A stretch of DNA of 36,803 bases, taken from positions 1 to 36,803 of the forward strand of contig JAYPTI010000014.1 of NCBI GenBank assembly GCA_038133505.1, read 5' to 3'. Position numbers and translations under genes: made by a program. The DNA is from JAYQUR01 sp038133505 (GTDB lineage: Bacteria; Pseudomonadota; Alphaproteobacteria; MPNO01; UBA830). Under the pieces are notes generated by a model. It worked only from the letters and a program-made list of their open reading frames with translations, was not told where the DNA came from and ran no database searches. This document shows positions 32,450 to 36,803 of the stretch, in pieces; positions within the stretch are counted from its first letter, which is position 1; every line of letters begins with the position of its first letter.

Positions 32450-34630
32450 TCAGGCGCCGTATTTCGCCTTGGCTTCGATCCGCCGCCGGTGCAGCACCGG
32501 TTCGGTATAGCCGCTCGGCTGCTCTCGTCCCTTGAAAACCAGATCGCATGCCGCCTGGAACGCAACGCTGTCGTCGAAATTCGGCGCCATGTTGCGGTAG
32601 GCGGGATCGCCCGCGTTCTGACCGTCGACCACGCCCGCCATGCGCTGCATGGTCTCGCGCACCTGATCTTCGGTGCAGATGCCGTGATAGAGCCAGTTCG
32701 CGATGTGCTGGCTGGAAATGCGCAGCGTGGCGCGGTCCTCCATCAGGCCGACATTGTTGATGTCCGGCACCTTGGAACAGCCGATCCCCTGCTCCACCCA
32801 GCGCACGACGTAGCCCAGGATCCCCTGTGCGTTGTTGTCGAGTTCCTGCTGGATGTCCTCGGGCGACCAGTTGGGCCGGTCGGCGACGGGCAGCGTGAGG
32901 ATGTCGTCGAGGCTCGCGCGGGTCCGCGACTTCAGCTCATTCTGGCGCGCGAACACGTCGACCTTGTGATAGTGCAGCGCATGCAGCGTCGCGGCGGTCG
33001 GCGACGGCACCCAGGCGGTGTTCGCGCCGGCCATCGGATGGCCGATCTTCTGCACGAGCATGTCGGCCATCAGGTCGGGCATCGCCCACATCCCCTTGCC
33101 GATCTGGGCCTGGCCCTGCAGGCCGCACTCGAGGCCGATATCGACGTTCCAGTCCTCGTAGGCCTTGATCCAGGCGGACGCCTTCATGTCGCCCTTGCGG
33201 ATCATGGGTCCCGCTTCCATCGAGGTGTGCATCTCGTCGCCGGTGCGGTCGAGGAAGCCCGTATTGATGAACACGACGCGTTCCCGCGCGGCGCGGATGC
33301 ATTCCTTCAGGTTGACGGTCGTCCGCCGTTCCTCGTCCATGATGCCCATCTTGAGCGTATTGCGCGCAATACCGAGCGCATCCTCGACGCGGCCGAAAAT
33401 CTCGGACGAGAAGGCGACTTCCTCGGGGCCATGCATCTTGGGCTTCACGATATAGACAGACCCCGAGCGGGAATTGCGGTACGCGCCCGAGCCCTTGAGG
33501 TCGTGCATCGCGATCAGCGACGTGAAGATCGCATCCAGGATACCTTCCGGCACCTCGTTGCCGTCGCCGTCGAGGATCGCATCGATGGTCATCAGGTGGC
33601 CGACGTTGCGGATCAGCATCAGGCTGCGGCCGGGGATCGTGACGGTCCCGGATCCGTCCGGCGCGGTGTAGGCGTGATCGGGATTGAGCGACCGGTTCAC
33701 GGTCTTCCCGCCCTTCTCGAAACTCTCCGTCAGGTCGCCCTTCATCAGGCCGAGCCAGTTGCGGTAGGCAACGACCTTGTCGTCGGCGTCGACGGCGGCG
33801 ATCGAATCCTCGCAGTCCATGATCGTCGTGATCGCGGACTCGAGGACGACGTCGGAAACGCCCGCCGCATCGTCCTTGCCGATGGGATGACTGCGATCGA
33901 CGTGAATCTCGAAATGGATGCCGTTATTGACCAGCGCGACCATCGACGGGGCCGCCGCGTCGCCCTGGTAACCGGCGAAGCGTGCCGAATCCTCGAGCCC
34001 CGTCGTCGTGCCGTCCGACAGCGTCACCGCAAGCGCGCCGTCGGCGATCGCGTATCCGGCGGCGTCGGCGTGCGACCCGGAGGCGAGCGGCGCCGCCTCG
34101 TCGAGGAAGGCGCGGGCGTAGGCGATCACCTTCGCGCCGCGCGCCGGGTTGTAGCCGCCGCTGCGCCCGGCGCCGCCGTCCTCGGAGATCGCATCGGTTC
34201 CGTACAGCGCGTCGTACAGGCTGCCCCAGCGGGCGTTCGCCGCATTGAGCGCATAGCGCGCGTTCATCACCGGCACGACGAGCTGCGGACCGGCGATCCG
34301 GGAGATTTCCGCGTCGACCCGGTCGACGTCGATGGTGAAGCCGTCGCCTTCGGGAACGAGGTAGCCGATATGGGTCAAAAACGACTTGTATTCCGCGGCA
34401 TCGAAATCCTTGCCCTTGCGCGCGCGGTGCCAGTCGTCGATCGTCGCCTGCAAGGCGTCGCGCTTGTCGAGCAGCGCCCGGTTCTTCGGCGACAGGTCCG
34501 CGAAGATTTCATTCGCCGATTGCCAGAAGGCATCCCGGTCCAGCCCGGTGCCGGGAAGCGCTTCGTCGTTCACGAAATCATAGAGAACCTTGGCAACCTG
34601 AAGATTGCCGACCGTAATTCTGTCCGTCAT
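32450..34630 (-). CDS. glcB: Malate synthase G
   Basis: A 726-residue malate synthase of the large monomeric G type (E. coli GlcB, 723). It condenses glyoxylate and acetyl-CoA to malate in the cytoplasm. Visible are the N-terminal VGNLQVAKVLYDFVNDEALP, the substrate-binding Arg in LMLIRNVGHLMT, the Mg ligands Glu in GIMDEERRTT and Asp in NTGFLDRTGDEMHT, and the catalytic base Asp in LMEDRATLRISSQHIANWLY. The ATG at 34630 begins MTDRITVGN. It is the first gene of a likely glcB - CoA ligase - reductase operon for glyoxylate/oxalate use. Upstream at 34738-34766 a terminator on the same strand isolates it from whatever is transcribed to its right. Confidence 0.97.
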   Translation of the reverse strand: MTDRITVGNLQVAKVLYDFVNDEALPGTGLDRDAFWQSANEIFADLSPKNRALLDKRDALQATIDDWHRARKGKDFDAAEYKSFLTHIGYLVPEGDGFTIDVDRVDAEISRIAGPQLVVPVMNARYALNAANARWGSLYDALYGTDAISEDGGAGRSGGYNPARGAKVIAYARAFLDEAAPLASGSHADAAGYAIADGALAVTLSDGTTTGLEDSARFAGYQGDAAAPSMVALVNNGIHFEIHVDRSHPIGKDDAAGVSDVVLESAITTIMDCEDSIAAVDADDKVVAYRNWLGLMKGDLTESFEKGGKTVNRSLNPDHAYTAPDGSGTVTIPGRSLMLIRNVGHLMTIDAILDGDGNEVPEGILDAIFTSLIAMHDLKGSGAYRNSRSGSVYIVKPKMHGPEEVAFSSEIFGRVEDALGIARNTLKMGIMDEERRTTVNLKECIRAARERVVFINTGFLDRTGDEMHTSMEAGPMIRKGDMKASAWIKAYEDWNVDIGLECGLQGQAQIGKGMWAMPDLMADMLVQKIGHPMAGANTAWVPSPTAATLHALHYHKVDVFARQNELKSRTRASLDDILTLPVADRPNWSPEDIQQELDNNAQGILGYVVRWVEQGIGCSKVPDINNVGLMEDRATLRISSQHIANWLYHGICTEDQVRETMQRMAGVVDGQNAGDPAYRNMAPNFDDSVAFQAACDLVFKGREQPSGYTEPVLHRRRIEAKAKYGA

Positions 34631-34737
34631 CCGGGATCCCCCGCCGTTGTCGCCACGCCCCGCACCGTGCGCCCGAAGCCGCCCGTGCCTGCTTTATCGT
34701 TGATCGGCCGTTTGCTCTCGCGAGTCAAACGACGCGC

Positions 34738-34766
34738 AAAAATGCCCCGGTTTTCTTACCGGGGCA
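34738..34766 (-). terminator. Rho-independent terminator, minus strand
   Basis: On the minus strand TGCCCCGG-TAAGAAAA-CCGGGGCA (34766-34743) is an eight-base stem with an eight-base loop followed directly by TTTTT (34742-34738). It would end a leftward transcript starting right of 34770. This indicates that something is transcribed from the 34.8-35.1 kb region towards glcB and stops before it. Confidence 0.75.
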
Positions 34767-34799
34767 ACCGATCCGGACGAAGCGGGAAAAATAGGGAGA

Positions 34800-34949
34800 T
34801 CAGGCGACGCGGCACAGACGGACGGGCGTCGACAGCGTCAGCGCCTCGCTCTGCCGATAGGCTCGCGTCGCGTAGGACAGGCTCGTCTCGCGATCGGCGT
34901 CGAAGGCTGCATGAAAGACGTTCTGCGCGACCACCGCGCCGTCATGCAC
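34800..34949 (-). CDS. Possible 49-residue small protein (uncertain)
   Basis: A short minus-strand frame from a GTG at 34949 to TGA at 34802-34800, reading VHDGAVVAQNVFHAAFDADR, then ETSLSYATRAYRQSEALTLS and TPVRLCRVA. The codons have the high third-position GC of real genes here, and a terminator follows 34 bases later on the same strand. The frame is open upstream to 35115, but there it has an Arg/Ala-rich, random-looking composition and no start codon. No family was recognised. The transcript could instead be a small non-coding RNA. Confidence 0.33.
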   Translation of the reverse strand: MHDGAVVAQNVFHAAFDADRETSLSYATRAYRQSEALTLSTPVRLCRVA

Positions 34950-35109
34950 GGGCGGCTGCCCCGCCTGCGCCCGAACGGCCCGCCGGCCCGCATTTTCCGA
35001 CGCGGGGCGAAACGCGGCTTCCTCGCGCGCGACGCCGCGTCCGCGGACGGCGCGGACGGGTTCGACCGCCCGGAATCGACGCCGGGTCGACCGGACGTCG
35101 GATACGGCA

Positions 35110-35235
35110 GGGTTTCATCAACTATTTTAATAAATATCGGCTTTAAATATGGGTTTTTCGAAAACTTAACTTAATTTTTTAATCTTGATTACCTCGTTTT
35201 CTATTAACCTAAATGAATATTTGACGAAAAATATA
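35110..35235. other. AT-rich island between glcB and the GGDEF-EAL gene
   Basis: About 125 bases of very low GC in an otherwise high-GC window. There are several A/T runs (TTTTAATAAATAT, TTAATTTTTTAAT, AATATTTGACGAAAAATAT) and no open frame of note. It probably holds the promoters for the plus-strand GGDEF-EAL gene and for the leftward transcript ended at 34738. Curved DNA or silencer-protein binding is possible. The whole gap 34631-35357 otherwise holds only the terminator and the doubtful small gene. Confidence 0.6.
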
Positions 35236-35357
35236 GGCCGCGAAGCGTGTGACAACGCCGTCTTCTTAACAGGCGGGTAAGAGATGGGCCCGTATTCTGC
35301 GCCTAACCGTTGTCGCGATGGGCGGCAACATTCGCCTTCATGTAGGAGGTCCCACAG

Positions 35358-36803
35358 GTGCAGGAAGCCGCCGACATATCCGCACAGCTCGAAGAGCTGG
35401 AGCGTTTACGCATTGCGCTTACCGCGATCGGCGACGCCGTTTACGAGTGGGACCTGCAATCCGACGCACTGACGTGGTTCCCGGGCGCCGAAGAGGCGCT
35501 CGGCATCGATGTCGCGCAGGTGGCGCGGTCGGGCGCCGCGTTCGGCCGGCTGGTTCATGCCGACGACGTAAATCAGCGCCGCCAGCGCCTGTCGCGGCTC
35601 GACGTCGGCGGCAACACGGTCGAGACGCGCTACCGCATCGCGCTGCCGAACGGCACGGGCCGGTGGGTCCACGACCGCGCGCGAATCGAGTTCGGAGAAG
35701 ACGACCGACCCATCCGGCTGACCGGCGTCATCCGGGTGTCGGGCATTCGCGCCGGCCGGCCGCGGATCGCGGAAGACGCGCCGAACTACGACGCGCTGAC
35801 CGGCCTCTATACCCGCTCGCGACTGCGCGAAGCGCTCGATCATGCCCTCGAATTCAGCCGGCGCTACGATCTGCACGGCGCCTACCTCGTCGTCGGGCTC
35901 GACAACCTCACCATCCTGAACCAGGCGCTGGGTCACGACATCGCCGACACGATCCTGATGGCGGTCGCCGACCGGATAGAGGTATGCACCCGCGCGAGCG
36001 ACGTCGTCGGCCGGATCGGCGGCGATCAGTTCGGGGTCTTGCTGAACAACGTCCCCGAGGCGGAAACCGACGCCGCGGCGGAAAAGATCCTGTCGACGAT
36101 GCGCGAAAAGCCGATCGTGACCGCCGACGGTCCGGTCTACGTCACCGCCTCCATCGGCGCCGTCCCGTTCCCCGGCGCCGCCAGCACGGCGCTGGACATC
36201 ATGCGCCGGGCGGAAGTCGCGCTTCAGAGCGCCAAGCAGGCGGGACGCGACTGCGCCGTCACCTACGCCCTGTCGGAAGAGCAGATCGCCTATCACCGCG
36301 ATTGCGTCGTGGTCGCCGAACGGGTGCAGCGCGCACTCGGCGAGCCGCGCATGCAGTTCGCCTACCAGCCGATCGTGGACGCCGTCACCCGGGAGCCGAT
36401 CCTGCACGAGTGCCTGCTGCGTCTCGTGGAGGCAGACGGTGAAGTGATTCCGGCAGCCCGGTTCATGCCAGTCGTCGAGGATCTCGGCATGATCCGCAGC
36501 GTCGATCGCGCGGTACTCGAGCGCGGGGTCGACGTGCTGTCGCGCTACCGGGAGTCACGCATCGCGATCAACGTCTCGGGCCTGACCACGACCGACCGGT
36601 CCTGGATGCGCAGCACCATCGCGCTGCTGCACGGCCGGCCGGACATCGCGGAACGGATGGTCGTCGAGATCACCGAAACCGCGGGCCTCGAGGATCTGGA
36701 GGCGTGCTGCCACTTCGTCGCCACGCTGCGCGATCTCGGCTGCCGCGTCGCGCTGGACGATTTCGGCGCCGGCTACACCTCGTTCCGCCATCTCCAGGAG
36801 CTG
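35358..36803 (+). CDS. PAS-GGDEF-EAL cyclic-di-GMP signalling protein (runs off right edge)
   Basis: The first 482 residues of a soluble PAS-GGDEF-EAL protein. The PAS domain starts at LERLRIALTAIGDAVYEWDL and includes a PAC-like HADDVNQRRQRLSRLD. The GGDEF domain spans about residues 148-310 (YDALTGLYTRSRLREAL); its active-site loop reads RIGGDQFGVLL, so GGDQF replaces GGDEF. The EAL domain from about residue 330 has AYQPIVDAV, HECLLRL (ECL for EAL), RIAINVSG, VVEITETAG and ALDDFGAGYTSF. The EAL-side metal residues look present, so phosphodiesterase activity (cyclic-di-GMP to pGpG) is plausible, while the GGDEF loop is atypical. No transmembrane helix is seen. The GTG at 35358 has a perfect GGAGG site at 35345-35349. 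Confidence 0.92.
   Translation, partial: MQEAADISAQLEELERLRIALTAIGDAVYEWDLQSDALTWFPGAEEALGIDVAQVARSGAAFGRLVHADDVNQRRQRLSRLDVGGNTVETRYRIALPNGTGRWVHDRARIEFGEDDRPIRLTGVIRVSGIRAGRPRIAEDAPNYDALTGLYTRSRLREALDHALEFSRRYDLHGAYLVVGLDNLTILNQALGHDIADTILMAVADRIEVCTRASDVVGRIGGDQFGVLLNNVPEAETDAAAEKILSTMREKPIVTADGPVYVTASIGAVPFPGAASTALDIMRRAEVALQSAKQAGRDCAVTYALSEEQIAYHRDCVVVAERVQRALGEPRMQFAYQPIVDAVTREPILHECLLRLVEADGEVIPAARFMPVVEDLGMIRSVDRAVLERGVDVLSRYRESRIAINVSGLTTTDRSWMRSTIALLHGRPDIAERMVVEITETAGLEDLEACCHFVATLRDLGCRVALDDFGAGYTSFRHLQEL

Noticed and set aside
34911..35174. 87-codon plus-strand frame before the GGDEF-EAL gene
   Set aside because: No ribosome site, random composition, and its end runs through the AT-rich island; the leftward terminator points to the other strand.

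Overview
The window is a high-GC stretch from an alphaproteobacterium, most likely a Rhodospirillales-like lineage. The evidence is the DUF1285 - CoA-type NUDIX hydrolase - DUF6111 - CCA transferase cluster, the four-gene moxR / DUF58 / DUF4159 / VWA-like operon, PAS-rich histidine kinases, a solitary TRAP-type binding protein and high third-position GC. A run of 29 Ns and several lesions in one gene suggest a draft or metagenomic scaffold. No RNA gene, CRISPR array or insertion sequence was recognised.

Layout. 1-2.1 kb: the start of an AMP-binding acyl-CoA synthetase (off the left edge), divergent from a UbiD-family decarboxylase. 2.1-6.0 kb, minus strand: an SRPBCC/DUF1857 protein, a divergent Fe/Mn superoxide dismutase, then a coupled cluster of DUF1285, NUDIX CoA pyrophosphatase, DUF6111 membrane protein and CCA-adding enzyme. 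6.0-12.8 kb, plus strand: a four-gene overlapping operon of MoxR AAA+ ATPase, DUF58 protein, BatA-like/DUF4159 membrane protein and VWA-like membrane protein, followed by a glutathione S-transferase. 13.6-17.4 kb, minus: a giant multi-PAS histidine kinase (about 1,280 codons, eight PAS modules) broken by two in-frame TAA codons, a one-base homopolymer frameshift and the N gap. 17.6-20.3 kb, minus: an acyl-CoA synthetase, a DUF4114-like exosortase-type (PEP/VPxP-CTERM) secreted protein, and a small frameshifted membrane-protein gene.

20.4-24.7 kb, plus: the most interesting region. A TetR regulator with a palindromic operator is followed by PaaA-, PaaD(N)-, PaaB-, PaaC- and PaaD(C)-like genes and an enoyl-CoA hydratase/isomerase. 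This looks like a phenylacetyl-CoA-epoxidase-type diiron monooxygenase, but no PaaE reductase, PaaK ligase or other paa catabolic gene is present in the window. The PaaD protein is split into two genes that flank paaB and paaC.

24.8-34.6 kb: across a strong bidirectional terminator lie, mostly on minus, a solitary TRAP substrate-binding protein, two overlapping FlK-like HotDog thioesterase genes, an MBL hydrolase and an alpha/beta hydrolase. Then comes a plus-strand ABC-type branched-chain amino-acid-like binding protein. A minus-strand operon follows: malate synthase G, an oxalate--CoA-ligase-like enzyme and a ketopantoate-reductase family protein. This operon suggests glyoxylate/oxalate metabolism. 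34.7-36.8 kb: a minus-strand terminator, a possible tiny gene, a very AT-rich island and the start of a PAS-GGDEF-EAL cyclic-di-GMP protein that runs off the right edge.
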